Positions 33,497 to 42,197 of a DNA stretch of 56,250 bases are shown here, piece by piece (positions within the stretch are counted from its first letter, which is position 1; each line of letters starts with the position of its first letter). The stretch lies in NCBI GenBank assembly GCA_030603065.1, contig JAUVYN010000013.1, positions 1-56,250 of the forward strand, given 5' to 3'. Origin of the DNA: Pseudomonas sp. (GTDB taxonomy: Bacteria; Pseudomonadota; Gammaproteobacteria; Pseudomonadales; Pseudomonadaceae). A model generated the notes under the pieces. It searched no databases. It was not told where the DNA came from and saw only the letters and a list, made by a program, of their open reading frames with translations. Position numbers and translations under genes: made by a program.

Positions 33497-34906
33497 ATGC
33501 GCTACATAAGCACCCGCGGCCAGGCACCGGCCCTCAATTTCGAAGACGTGCTGCTGGCCGGCCTGGCCACCGACGGCGGTCTTTACGTGCCGGAAAACCT
33601 GCCCCGCTTCACCCAGGAGGAGATCGCTTCCTGGTCGGGCCTGCCGTATCACGAGCTGGCCTTCAACGTGATGCGCCCCTTCGTGTCCGGCAGCATACCG
33701 GAGGCGGATTTTCGCGCCATTCTGAAGGACACCTACGCGGTGTTCGAACACGCGGCAGTGGCGCCGCTGCGCCAGCTGGGAAGCAACGAATGGGTACTTG
33801 AGCTGTTCCATGGGCCGACCCTGGCATTCAAGGACTTTGCCCTGCAGCTACTTGGTCGCCTGCTCGACTATTTCCTGATCAAGCGTGGCGAGCGCGTGGT
33901 GATCATGGGGGCGACTTCGGGCGACACCGGTTCTGCAGCCATCGAAGGCTGTCGTCGCTGCGAGAACGTGGACATCTTCATTCTCCATCCGCACCAGCGC
34001 GTATCCGAGGTTCAGCGCCGGCAGATGACCACCATCCTTGGCGACAACATCCACAACATCGCCATCGAAGGCAACTTCGATGACTGTCAGGAGATGGTGA
34101 AGGCCAGTTTCGCCGATCAGGGCTTCCTGAAGGGCACCCGTCTGGTGGCGGTCAACTCGATCAACTGGGCGCGGATCATGGCCCAGATCGTTTACTACTT
34201 CCACGCAGCGCTGCAGCTCGGCGGGCCGTCCCGCTCGGTGGCGTTTTCAGTGCCTACCGGCAATTTCGGCGATATTTTCGCTGGTTACCTCGCGCGCAAC
34301 ATGGGGCTGCCGATCAATCAACTGATCGTGGCGACCAACCGCAACGACATCCTGCATCGCTTCATGAGCGGCAACCAGTACGACAAGGACACGCTGCATC
34401 CGTCACTCTCCCCGTCCATGGACATCATGGTGTCGTCCAACTTCGAGCGTCTGCTGTTCGATCTGCACGGCCGCAATGGCGCCGAGGTGGCGCGGCTGAT
34501 GGGCGAGTTCAGAAAAAGCGGCAAACTCAGCGTGGAATCCGAGCGCTGGACCGAGGCGCGGCGCCTGTTCGATTCGCTGGCGGTGGACGACGATGCCACC
34601 TGCGCTACCATTACCCAGGTGTACCGCGAATGTGGCGAACTGCTCGATCCGCATACGGCGATCGGAGTGCGTGCGGCTCGGGAATGCCGCCGCTCCATGA
34701 GCCTGCCGATGGTTACACTGGGGACGGCACATCCGGTCAAGTTCCCGGAAGCGATTCGCAAATCTGCGGTCGCCGAAGAGCCCTCGCTGCCTGCCCACCT
34801 GAGCGATCTGTTCGACCGGGAAGAGCGCTGCACCGTGCTGCCCAACCACCTGGTGGACGTCCAGCAGTTCGTCGCTGCCCACGGCAACCGCGGCAAGCCG
34901 CTCTAG
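33497..34906 (+). CDS. thrC: Threonine synthase
   Basis: The 469-residue PLP enzyme converts O-phosphohomoserine to threonine. MRYISTRGQAPALNFEDVLLAGL is the usual start region; the PLP-binding Lys lies in GPTLAFKDFALQLLG, phosphate-binding in GATSGDTGSAAIEG, and VAVNSINWARIMAQIVYYF is diagnostic of the long ThrC class. ATG 33497 was chosen by family length; a start at 33443 would run through the terminator hairpin. It follows hom, completing the threonine branch. Confidence 0.95.
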   Translation: MRYISTRGQAPALNFEDVLLAGLATDGGLYVPENLPRFTQEEIASWSGLPYHELAFNVMRPFVSGSIPEADFRAILKDTYAVFEHAAVAPLRQLGSNEWVLELFHGPTLAFKDFALQLLGRLLDYFLIKRGERVVIMGATSGDTGSAAIEGCRRCENVDIFILHPHQRVSEVQRRQMTTILGDNIHNIAIEGNFDDCQEMVKASFADQGFLKGTRLVAVNSINWARIMAQIVYYFHAALQLGGPSRSVAFSVPTGNFGDIFAGYLARNMGLPINQLIVATNRNDILHRFMSGNQYDKDTLHPSLSPSMDIMVSSNFERLLFDLHGRNGAEVARLMGEFRKSGKLSVESERWTEARRLFDSLAVDDDATCATITQVYRECGELLDPHTAIGVRAARECRRSMSLPMVTLGTAHPVKFPEAIRKSAVAEEPSLPAHLSDLFDREERCTVLPNHLVDVQQFVAAHGNRGKPL

Positions 34907-34914
34907 GTTTGTCT

Positions 34915-34940
34915 TTCCGGCCACCTGGGGGTGGCCGGAA
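34915..34940 (+). terminator. Hairpin after thrC
   Basis: TTCCGGCCACC (34915-34925) pairs with GGTGGCCGGAA (34930-34940), an 11-bp perfect stem with a TGGG loop 9 bp past the thrC stop. It is followed by a pyrimidine-rich run (ccttccctcc) rather than pure T, so terminator strength is uncertain. Confidence 0.6.
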
Positions 34941-35036
34941 CCTTCCCTCCGCGCTGCGGCGCACCAGAACTTTCCCCCCTCGACTCGGCTCCAAGCTTGG
35001 CTGGCCTGTGCCAGCCCAGCCGATCCCGAGGACCGC

Positions 35037-35621
35037 ATGCGCCGACCCCTGCAGAATTTGGAGCAACTGCTCGATCATCTGGTAAAGCTGGCCGAAGGGG
35101 AAGCCGAAGTCTCCCTGGGCATGGTGGTCGAGTCGATCGGCAGCCGGGCATTCGGGCCATTGCTCATGCTGATCGGCCTGACACTGGTTTCCCCCTTCAG
35201 CGGCATTCCGGGTATGGCCGTGACCATGGCGATATTCGTTGGCTTGATCGCCTCCCAGATGCTCATCGGCCGCAGGCACTTCTGGCTACCTGCCTGGCTG
35301 CTCAACCGCTCTGTCAAGCGCGATCGCCTGCTGCGAGTGGTGCGAAGGGTCAGGCCGCTGGCGCGGCGGGTCGACCGCCTGCTGCGCCCGCGCCTGACCG
35401 TCCTGGTCGATTATGGTGCCAGCTATGTCATCGCCGCCCTTTGCCTGCTGATCGCTCTGGGCATGCCGATGATGGAGATGGTGCCGTTTTCCGCCTCGGC
35501 TGCTGGGGTCGCCTTGGGGGCCTTCGGACTGTCACTGGTGGTGCAGGACGGACTGCTGGTGGTGCTTGCGGTTGGCTGGGTCGGGGCAACTTTCGCCTTC
35601 GTTGTTGTCAACATGATCTGA
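35037..35621 (+). CDS. ExoD family membrane protein
   Basis: The 194-residue polytopic inner-membrane protein has the ExoD pattern: an N-terminal amphipathic region LEQLLDHLVKLAEGEAEVSLGMVVE, then GPLLMLIGLTLVSPFSGIPGM and QMLIGRRHFWLPAWLLNRSV, and three more helices. ExoD was named from rhizobial exopolysaccharide mutants with alkali sensitivity; its biochemical role is unknown. There is no EPS gene here. It begins 130 bp after thrC and is apparently co-directional with the CopD-like gene 39 bp downstream. Confidence 0.85.
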   Translation: MRRPLQNLEQLLDHLVKLAEGEAEVSLGMVVESIGSRAFGPLLMLIGLTLVSPFSGIPGMAVTMAIFVGLIASQMLIGRRHFWLPAWLLNRSVKRDRLLRVVRRVRPLARRVDRLLRPRLTVLVDYGASYVIAALCLLIALGMPMMEMVPFSASAAGVALGAFGLSLVVQDGLLVVLAVGWVGATFAFVVVNMI

Positions 35622-35660
35622 ACCGCACCACCCCCCCTTCGCAAGGAGTTGGCCCACAGG

Positions 35661-36101
35661 ATGATCTGGTTCCTGTCAGTACACATCATCGGCCTGCTGT
35701 TCTGGGCAGCCGCGCTGCTGTACCTCCCCGGCTTGATCGTCGGCAGTCTGCACCGGCGGAACGTGATGAACGAGCCGGACGGTCAGGCTGCATCCATATC
35801 CCGTTTCGTGTTCACCCATATCGGTACGCCGGCGGCGCTGCTGGCAATCTTCGCCGGGACTGCCGTGTTCCTGGTGGACTACACCGTCGACGCCTGGCTG
35901 ATTGCCAAGCTGACGCTGGTTTCGCTCATGGCGGTGGTGCATACCCTGGCCGGGCTGTTGATCATTCGGGCGGAGCGGGGCAGGCCGGTGGTGTTCTGGT
36001 GCTGGGTGGTCGGAATCGTTTCGGCCTTGCTGATCACCGCGATCGTCTGGATCGTGCTGGCCAAGCCGCATCTGGAGCGCATGCTGGAGCAATGGCTGTG
36101 A
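35661..36101 (+). CDS. CopD/HemJ-like four-helix membrane protein
   Basis: The 146-residue protein has four transmembrane helices. The N-terminal VHIIGLLFWAAALLYLPGL with an early His, and HIGTPAALLAIFAGTAVFL, resemble the CopD/HemJ (UPF0093) group, which bind haem or copper through conserved His residues. ATG 35661 is preceded by AAGGAG, but spacing is long (12 nt), and a TTG at 35649 overlaps that site. It lies directly upstream of a cytochrome oxidase cluster, which suggests a cofactor or assembly role, but that is inference. Confidence 0.65.
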   Translation: MIWFLSVHIIGLLFWAAALLYLPGLIVGSLHRRNVMNEPDGQAASISRFVFTHIGTPAALLAIFAGTAVFLVDYTVDAWLIAKLTLVSLMAVVHTLAGLLIIRAERGRPVVFWCWVVGIVSALLITAIVWIVLAKPHLERMLEQWL

Positions 36102-36130
36102 AGCGGGGTGCAGGCACCCCGCAGCGCTGG

Positions 36131-36607
36131 TTACTGCTCCCTGGGTGGGGCGAGTTTGTCCTGGGTGACGCCGACACCGTGGTCGTACACCAGGATCCCG
36201 CCGAGAAAGGCTGCACTGGCGATCAGCAATGCGCTCAGTACCGAAAGATACATGCCCCAGGGCCAGATTGCTTCATCGGGAGCGGCGATCCGCGAAAGCC
36301 AGTTGAGCGAAGCGACGGAGATCAGCATGACCGCCAGAATTGCATGACTCCAGGCGGTTATCAGGCGGCGAATGGCGGGCACCAGCACCAGGTCGAGCAT
36401 GCCGACGATGCCCGCAACCCAGGCGCCCAGCGCACCGGCACCAGCCAGCCAGATGCCGGCGCGCGCCCAGAAAAAATCTTCGCTCCAGATGTAGAGGATG
36501 TCGGTGAGTACCACGGAGAGCAGCAAGGCTACCGGAAAATGCACCAGTTGGGGGTGAATGGGATGCCCAAATATGGCCATCTTGCTTGGAATGATCTGTT
36601 TTTGCAT
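36131..36607 (-). CDS. DUF2231 family membrane protein
   Basis: The 158-residue protein has four membrane helices and the DUF2231 hallmark FGHPIHPQLVHFPVALL near its N-terminus, whose His residues could bind haem. DUF2231 proteins often sit by cytochrome oxidase or electron-transfer genes, as here. GAGGA lies 5 nt before its ATG. Its start region overlaps the proposed start of the divergent oxidase subunit II gene, so the two must share a compact control region. Confidence 0.82.
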   Translation of the reverse strand: MQKQIIPSKMAIFGHPIHPQLVHFPVALLLSVVLTDILYIWSEDFFWARAGIWLAGAGALGAWVAGIVGMLDLVLVPAIRRLITAWSHAILAVMLISVASLNWLSRIAAPDEAIWPWGMYLSVLSALLIASAAFLGGILVYDHGVGVTQDKLAPPREQ

Positions 36608-37330
36608 CGGGTTCCTCGGCTGTCGAATGTCCTGAGACGCTGCCGCGCGCTGGTCGGGCTGGCTGCGCTGATGCTGCTTGTCGGTTGCAGCGGGGAGCTA
36701 TCCTCCCTGGATCCTGCGGGTCCGGCTGCCACTGCCACGGCCCATCTGTGGTGGGGCATGTTCGGTTACTTCACGCTGGTATTGATCGTCGTGATTGTGC
36801 TTTGGTTCTACGCAATGCGTCGTGACCCGGGTGATATCTCTCATCAGGATGCTCAGCGTATCCAGAACCGCTGGGTTTTCTGGGGCGGGCTGGTCCTGCC
36901 GGGTGTAAGCATCACTGCTGTTCTCGCCTTCGGTTTGCCGGCGGGCCATTCCATGCTGCCGATCCCTCCCGAGGAGGGCGAGGCGGTTCAGATTCACGTG
37001 ACCGGCCATCAATGGTGGTTCCAGGTCCGGTACCCGGATACCACCATCGAACTGGAGGACCACATGGTCATCCCCGCCGGAGTGCCTATCGACGTGCATC
37101 TGACCAGTGCCGATGTAATCCACTCATTCTGGGTGCCTCGGCTCGGGGGCAAGCTCGACATGGTTCCCGGCCATACCAACGTGCTGCGCCTGGAAGCCTA
37201 TGAGCCAGGCACCTATCGCGGCATCTGTGCCGAGTTCTGCGGGCGTGATCACGCCCATATGCGATTCACCGTCGAGGCCCTCGAAGCAGGGGAGTTCGAG
37301 ACCTGGCTGGAGGAGGCCGAGAGCCAATGA
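36602..37330 (+). CDS. coxB: Cytochrome c oxidase subunit II (lipoprotein, CuA)
   Basis: This subunit accepts electrons from cytochrome c at a dinuclear CuA site. After a lipoprotein signal ending LMLLVGC come two membrane helices (MFGYFTLVLIVVIVLWFYA and the VFWGGLVLPGVSITAVLAFG region), the aromatic HQWWFQVRYPD patch, then CuA ligands HSFWVPRLGGK and CAEFCGRDHAHM (His, two Cys, Glu carbonyl, His, Met). There is no cytochrome c domain, so it is aa3-type rather than caa3. The start is uncertain: TTG 36602 gives a normal signal peptide, while ATG 36563 would overlap the divergent DUF2231 gene by 45 bp. Overlap with the next gene is ATGA. Confidence 0.88.
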   Translation: MHRVPRLSNVLRRCRALVGLAALMLLVGCSGELSSLDPAGPAATATAHLWWGMFGYFTLVLIVVIVLWFYAMRRDPGDISHQDAQRIQNRWVFWGGLVLPGVSITAVLAFGLPAGHSMLPIPPEEGEAVQIHVTGHQWWFQVRYPDTTIELEDHMVIPAGVPIDVHLTSADVIHSFWVPRLGGKLDMVPGHTNVLRLEAYEPGTYRGICAEFCGRDHAHMRFTVEALEAGEFETWLEEAESQ

Positions 37331-39843
37331 GCAGTTTGCGAAACGAGCACAATCGGGAGCATCTCGAAGAACTCGACAGGATCTGGGGCAATCTGCCTGG
37401 CTGGGGCGCTCTGGCGGCGGTCAACCACACGTCGATCGGGCTGCGCTTCATCTGCACCGGCGTGGTGTTCTTCCTGATTGGTGGTGTGCTGGCGATGCTG
37501 ATGCGCACGCAGCTGGCCATGCCCAACCAGGACATCATCGGCGTCGAAGCCTACAACCAGATATTCACCATGCACGGCACGGTGATGATGTTCCTGTTCG
37601 CCATTCCGATCCTGGAAGGGGTGGCGATGTATCTGATTCCCAAGATGATCGGTGCGCGCGACCTGGTGTTCCCGCGAATCAGTGCCATGGGCTACTACTG
37701 TTACCTGTTCGGGGGAATCATCATCACCTCGAGTCTGGTGCTGAACATGGCCCCGGCCTCAGGCTGGTTCATGTATACGCCACTCAGTGGCTCGACCTAT
37801 TCGCCCGGGCCCGGTTCGGACTTCTGGTTGCTGGGCATCACCTTCGTCGAGATTTCCGCAATGGCCGCCGGCGTCGAACTGGTGGTCTCGATCCTGCGCA
37901 CGCGCGCCAACGGCATGTCGCTGCGCAAGATGCCGATCTTCTGCTGGTACATCCTTGCGATGGCTCTGATGATAATCTTCGGCTTTCCGCCGCTGATCCT
38001 GGCCAGCATTCTGCTGGAGCTCGAGCGTGCCGCCGGCATGGTGTTCTTCGAGGTGGCCGGAGGTGGCGATCCGATCCTGTGGCAGCACCTGTTCTGGCTG
38101 TTCGGACACCCGGAGGTCTACATCATCTTCCTCCCCGCGGCCGGCCTGATTTCCACCATGCTGCCGGTGTTCGCCCAGCGGCCGCTGGTGGGTTACCGCT
38201 GGATCGTGATCGCGGTTATCGTAATGGGCTTTGTCAGCTTTGGCCTCTGGGTCCACCACATGTTCACCGTGGGAATTCCCAAGCTGGCGCTGGCATTCTT
38301 CTCCGTAGCCAGCATGCTGGTGGCTATCCCCACCGGCATCCAGCTATTCGCGTGGATCGCTACGCTCTATACCGGGAAGGTGAAGTTCCACCTGCCGATG
38401 CTGTGGATCGTCGGCTTTCTATTCATCTTCATCTGTGGCGGTCTCACTGGAGTTATGCTGGCCCTGGTTCCCTTCGACTGGCAGGTGCATGACACTCATT
38501 TCGTGGTCGCGCACATGCATTATGTGCTGGTCGGTGGGATGCTGTTCCCGCTGCTTGGCGGCTTTTACTACTACCTCCCCCACGTCTCTGGCCGCATGCC
38601 CTCCGATCGCCTTGGCCGCTGGGGCTTCTGGTTGACCTTCATCGGCTTCAACGTGACCTTCCTGATGATGCATCTGACCGGGCTGCTCGGTATGCCGAGG
38701 CGGGTGTACACCTACGAGGAAGGGCTTGGTTGGGAATGGCTGAACATGGTCTCTTCGGTAGGTGGATTCATCATGGCGATGGGCGTCGCAGCAATCATTC
38801 TCGATGTAGCGCTGCATTTCCGTTTCGGCAGGAAGGCCAAGCAGAATCCCTGGAATGCCGATAGCCTCGAATGGGCCGTCGAGATGCCGGTCAGTCCGTA
38901 CAACTTCGCCAGTATTCCGAACATTGATACCCGACATCCGCTCTGGGAAGACCCGGAACTGCCGCAGACCATTGCCGATGGCAAGCACGGGTTGCCGGAG
39001 GTGTACCACAATCGCCGGGACATTTATGGATCGGACGCGGTCACAGGCAAGGTCAAGGAGGTCGTGCATCTGCCGACCAACTCGTGGTTGCCCCTGCAGG
39101 CAGCCAGCATGCTGGCTGTGGTCTGCATTTGCCTGCTGATTCAGACCTACTGGGTGGCGCTCGGTGCCTTCGCGGTAGCCGTGCTGATCCTGCTGCGCTG
39201 GAGCTGGCATAACGGCGCGCATCCTGTGGCAGCCCCGCTGCGAGAGGACGAACTTTACGACCCTCCGCTGCATTCCAGGACCTTCACCGGGCCGGGCCTT
39301 TGGGGGATGGTTGTGTCCATGATGGCCAACGGTACCCTTTACGCATCGTTGCTGTTCGGCTGGTTCTACCTGTGGACCTCTGCACCCCAATGGGAGACGC
39401 CAGACGAGGGGCCGATCGATCTGTGGATGATGCTCGTCAGCGGTGCGCTGCTCAGTCTTGCGGTGCTTGTCTTTACACAGAAGACCCGGCATATGCGGGC
39501 GGGCGAGTTCCGGCACCTGGAGGGCTGGTTCTGGATCGCGGCGCTACTCGGAGCGATGCATGTCGCCGTGCTGATCTGGGTTCTCGTCGACGCCCCACTG
39601 GCCCCGACCCTGAGAGCGCACGACGCGGTATTGACCGTCATGCTTCTGTACCTGCTCATCCATGGCTCGCTTTCAACGGTGGTGACCGGGATGCAGGCCA
39701 TGCGGGTGCGGCTGGGATATGTCAGTCGCCGACTGCCCTATGAACCGATGGTGGTGCAGCCGTTGTGGACCTACACCCTGGTGGTCTTCTGGCTGGGCGT
39801 GGCGGCCTTTCTGTTGTTGCCGATGACCTGGGGAGGTGCCTGA
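37327..39843 (+). CDS. coxA: Cytochrome c oxidase subunits I and III fused
   Basis: The 838-residue protein joins subunit I (about residues 1-570, twelve helices) to a subunit III-like part (about 580-838, several helices). Catalytic features of an A-type oxidase are complete: FGHPEVYI (CuB His261, proton-channel Glu263, cross-linked Tyr265), VHHM (CuB His310/311) and HDTHFVVAHMHYVL (haem a3/haem a His396/398); Asp in ARDLVFPR matches the D-channel entry, although the Asn residues usually found after it are Ser/Ala. Fused I+III oxidases occur in a subset of bacteria. It is overlapped by 4 bp at the start and 1 bp at the end with its neighbours. Confidence 0.93.
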   Translation: MSSLRNEHNREHLEELDRIWGNLPGWGALAAVNHTSIGLRFICTGVVFFLIGGVLAMLMRTQLAMPNQDIIGVEAYNQIFTMHGTVMMFLFAIPILEGVAMYLIPKMIGARDLVFPRISAMGYYCYLFGGIIITSSLVLNMAPASGWFMYTPLSGSTYSPGPGSDFWLLGITFVEISAMAAGVELVVSILRTRANGMSLRKMPIFCWYILAMALMIIFGFPPLILASILLELERAAGMVFFEVAGGGDPILWQHLFWLFGHPEVYIIFLPAAGLISTMLPVFAQRPLVGYRWIVIAVIVMGFVSFGLWVHHMFTVGIPKLALAFFSVASMLVAIPTGIQLFAWIATLYTGKVKFHLPMLWIVGFLFIFICGGLTGVMLALVPFDWQVHDTHFVVAHMHYVLVGGMLFPLLGGFYYYLPHVSGRMPSDRLGRWGFWLTFIGFNVTFLMMHLTGLLGMPRRVYTYEEGLGWEWLNMVSSVGGFIMAMGVAAIILDVALHFRFGRKAKQNPWNADSLEWAVEMPVSPYNFASIPNIDTRHPLWEDPELPQTIADGKHGLPEVYHNRRDIYGSDAVTGKVKEVVHLPTNSWLPLQAASMLAVVCICLLIQTYWVALGAFAVAVLILLRWSWHNGAHPVAAPLREDELYDPPLHSRTFTGPGLWGMVVSMMANGTLYASLLFGWFYLWTSAPQWETPDEGPIDLWMMLVSGALLSLAVLVFTQKTRHMRAGEFRHLEGWFWIAALLGAMHVAVLIWVLVDAPLAPTLRAHDAVLTVMLLYLLIHGSLSTVVTGMQAMRVRLGYVSRRLPYEPMVVQPLWTYTLVVFWLGVAAFLLLPMTWGGA

Positions 39844-40193
39844 TGTTGCTGCCGCCCTTTCACCCCATGTCGATCGTTGCCGGCCTGATCGTCTGGGCGC
39901 TGTTTTTCGTGATCATCTACGGAGGAACAGGCGCGGTTTGTGGCGTGGCCCCACCGCCGGTAGAGCAGGGCGCCTTCACCTGGATCAATCTGGTCATGGG
40001 AATCGTCGGGCTGCTTTTTACCTTGTACCTTGCCTGGGGTAGCTGGCATTGCTGGCGGCATGCACCGCCGTTCGGGCAGGGGCAGGAGCACCAGCGATTC
40101 ATTGCTCGGATAGCCGCCTTCGTATATGCCTTCGCAGCGATCTCGACCTTTGCAGTCGCACTCCCCGTGGTGTTGTTCCCCCCGTGCGTTTGA
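39843..40193 (+). CDS. Small membrane protein, last gene of the cox operon
   Basis: The 116-residue protein has three predicted helices (SIVAGLIVWALFFVIIYGG, INLVMGIVGLLFTLYLAW and IAAFVYAFAAISTFAVALPVVLF). ATG 39843 overlaps the oxidase stop (TGATG), so translation is coupled. It is likely a small oxidase subunit or assembly partner, analogous to subunit IV positions in other cox operons, but I do not recognise a named family. No metal-ligand pattern stands out beyond WGSWHCWRH. Confidence 0.7.
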   Translation: MLLPPFHPMSIVAGLIVWALFFVIIYGGTGAVCGVAPPPVEQGAFTWINLVMGIVGLLFTLYLAWGSWHCWRHAPPFGQGQEHQRFIARIAAFVYAFAAISTFAVALPVVLFPPCV

Positions 40194-40282
40194 GCCGAAG
40201 CGAGGTGGCCTGGAACTTTGCTTCGGACGCTATGCCCAACTGCGAGACGGCAGGCCAGTCTGCCAATGAACAGGGGGATGTC

Positions 40283-40501
40283 ATGCAGAAACTTTCCGCA
40301 GAAGAAGCATTCAAACGGGCCGTTTCGTTCATCGACAGCCTTGGTATCAATGTGACGCCTTCGGTGGAGCGGCAGGTTCTCGCCCTGGTGCTTTCCTGTG
40401 AAGAGCGCGATGGTGTTTCCTGGCCACGCTGCACGGCCGGATTGAATCGCCGTTTTCCGGCCTTGCAGCGAGCTTTCGAACGTTCGGTAATCCATGCCTG
40501 A
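40283..40501 (+). CDS. Hypothetical 72-residue protein
   Basis: I do not recognise a family. The ATG at 40283 has an excellent site (AGGGGGA about 6 nt upstream), and the protein is soluble and helical: KLSAEEAFKRAVSFIDSLG, then SVERQVLALVLSCEERDG and FPALQRAFERSVIHA. It follows the cox operon by 90 bp. The good ribosome site and codon use support a real gene. Function unknown. Confidence 0.6.
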   Translation: MQKLSAEEAFKRAVSFIDSLGINVTPSVERQVLALVLSCEERDGVSWPRCTAGLNRRFPALQRAFERSVIHA

Positions 40502-40567
40502 GGTGCCAGACAGACTGCATCGTTCGGATCGGAAACAAATTTTTTAGACTTTTTGCTGTCTACTTTG

Positions 40568-40614
40568 TAGCGGCGCCGGCAAGACCGGTCCCAGGGCCGG
40601 TGGTCCTGCCGCTA
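40568..40614 (+). promoter_or_regulatory. Structured leader upstream of a tiny membrane protein
   Basis: TAGCGGC (40568-40574) pairs with GCCGCTA (40608-40614); inside, further complementary GACC/GGTC and CCGG segments make a long imperfect hairpin. It starts about 100 bp before the 24-codon gene and ends 53 bp before its ATG, so it could be an RNA control element or a terminator of the preceding gene. No riboswitch family is recognised. Confidence 0.35.
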
Positions 40615-40667
40615 TATGGATCGCCCGGTTATGCGGTTCTGCTCAATCAATCGAAGAGGGTAACCCT

Positions 40668-40742
40668 ATGAACAATATCGTTTACATCGTCGGCGCAGTA
40701 GTAATCATCCTGGCTATCCTGTCGTTCCTCGGTTTCCGTTGA
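40668..40742 (+). CDS. 24-residue single-helix membrane peptide
   Basis: The frame MNNIVYIVGAVVIILAILSF-LGFR stops at 40742. Nearly all of it is one transmembrane helix. AGAGGG lies 7 nt before the ATG, and a strong hairpin follows 7 bp after the stop, so the unit looks like a complete small gene. Similar tiny membrane proteins are annotated in Pseudomonas genomes without function. A role in oxidase or envelope regulation is guesswork. Confidence 0.65.
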   Translation: MNNIVYIVGAVVIILAILSFLGFR

Positions 40743-40749
40743 TTTTTTT

Positions 40750-40777
40750 CGGTGCTGGCGAGCCTTCGCCGGCACCG
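40750..40777 (+). terminator. 12-bp hairpin after the 24-residue peptide gene
   Basis: CGGTGCTGGCGA (40750-40761) and TCGCCGGCACCG (40766-40777) pair with one T-G wobble around a GCCT loop. A run of T precedes the hairpin rather than following it, so termination strength is uncertain. It also lies near the end of the convergent CoA-transferase gene. Confidence 0.45.
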
Positions 40778-40828
40778 TGATTCGGTCGCCTAGAAACGGT
40801 CGCGTCGTGCTCTCACGGCGCCGTCCGG

Positions 40829-42034
40829 TCAGATCACTCCCTCCTCCCTAAACCGTTTCCGTTCGGATTCCGAATAGCCGAGTCCGGCCAGCAGTTCCTC
40901 GTTGTGCTCCCCCAGGGCAGGCCCTGTCCAGTCCGCCGAGCCGGGCGTTTCTGAAAGTTTGGGGACGATTCCAGGCATTTTGAACGACTTCCCATCGGGC
41001 AGCTTACCCTCAATGAACATGTCGCGGGCGAGAAACTGCGGATCGCTGAACATGTCGGCCACCGAATAGATACGGCTGGCCGGTACCTCTGCGCTGGCTA
41101 GCAGTTCGAGCACCTGTTCCTGACTGTGCTGCGCTGTCCAGGCGTCGATGATGCGATAGATTTCATCGCGCCTGGCATCGCGGCCGGCGTTATCGGTCAG
41201 ATCAGGATCGTCGGCGAGATCCTGGCGACCCATTGCCAACATGAAACGACGGAATATCGCATCGCCGTTTGCACCTATCTGCACTGCCTTGCCGTCCCTG
41301 CAGGTATGAATCGAAGAGGGCGTTATGCCTGGCATGATGTTGCCGCTGCGCTCGCGCACGAAACCCATTACGTCGAACTCGGGCACCATGCTCTCCATCA
41401 TGGCGAATACCGCCTCATAGAGTGCCACGTCCACCATCTGTCCCTTGCCGCCGTTGACCTCCCGGTGGCGTAGCGCCATGAGGCCGCCGATCACGCCCCA
41501 CAGGGCGGCGATGGAGTCGCCTATCGAGATGCCGGTGCGTACCGGCGGCCGGTCGTCGAAGCCGGTGATGTAGCGCAGCCCGCCCATCGACTCGCCCACG
41601 GCACCAAAGCCGGGTTGTTGTTTAAGGGGGCCTGTCTGACCGAAACCGGAAAGTCTGACCATGACCAGCTTCGGGTTCAGGGCGTGCAGTTCATCCCAAC
41701 CCAGGCCGAGCTTTTCCAGCGTGCCGGGGCGGAAATTCTCGATCAGCATGTCTGCCTCGGAAAGCAGTTTTCTGAGGATGTCCAGACCCTCCGGGTGCTT
41801 GAGGTTCAGGGTCAGTGAGCGTTTGTTGCGCGACTGCACGAACCACCACAGCGAGGTGCCCTGGTACAGCTTGCGCCACTTGCGCAGTGGATCACCGCCA
41901 TCGGGTGCTTCGACCTTGATCACCTGGGCGCCGAATTCTGCGCAGATACGCGCGGCGAAGGGGCCAGCAATCAAGGTACCCAATTCGATGATTTTGAGAC
42001 CGGACAATGGCTTGTCGAGTGTTGTTGGCGGCAT
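40829..42034 (-). CDS. CaiB/BaiF family CoA-transferase (class III)
   Basis: The 401-residue enzyme moves CoA between carboxylic acids. N-terminal LSGLKIIELGTLIAGPFAARI, the SGFGQTGPL loop and the catalytic Asp in GISIGDSIAALWG match class III transferases such as formyl-CoA transferase and succinyl-CoA:acceptor enzymes. Substrate acids cannot be read from sequence. It is divergent from the formate dehydrogenase gene, with about 160 bp between them. No oxalyl-CoA decarboxylase or fatty-acid operon is nearby, so its pathway is unknown. Confidence 0.88.
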   Translation of the reverse strand: MPPTTLDKPLSGLKIIELGTLIAGPFAARICAEFGAQVIKVEAPDGGDPLRKWRKLYQGTSLWWFVQSRNKRSLTLNLKHPEGLDILRKLLSEADMLIENFRPGTLEKLGLGWDELHALNPKLVMVRLSGFGQTGPLKQQPGFGAVGESMGGLRYITGFDDRPPVRTGISIGDSIAALWGVIGGLMALRHREVNGGKGQMVDVALYEAVFAMMESMVPEFDVMGFVRERSGNIMPGITPSSIHTCRDGKAVQIGANGDAIFRRFMLAMGRQDLADDPDLTDNAGRDARRDEIYRIIDAWTAQHSQEQVLELLASAEVPASRIYSVADMFSDPQFLARDMFIEGKLPDGKSFKMPGIVPKLSETPGSADWTGPALGEHNEELLAGLGYSESERKRFREEGVI

Positions 42035-42197
42035 GGGTCGCTCGGTTGTCGATGTTGGGAATGAGTTCGACGAAATGCATGCGCAGTGGTGCGGCTGGTC
42101 GAACTAGCTGGGGTGATACCCCTCAAAAGTTTCTACTACAAAACTATAAGTCGCCTTGGCAGAACGAGGCGCTCCGTGCCTGGAATGAGGAAGCCAC

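Noticed and set aside
34931-36600. Long plus-strand open frame in the frame of oxidase subunit II extending upstream to 34931
   Set aside because: It overlaps ExoD, CopD-like and DUF2231 genes; only the part from about 36602 encodes the oxidase subunit with a signal peptide.
40829-42034. Oxalate degradation pathway based on the CoA-transferase and formate dehydrogenase
   Set aside because: No oxalyl-CoA decarboxylase or oxalate transporter is visible; kept only as a low-interest idea.
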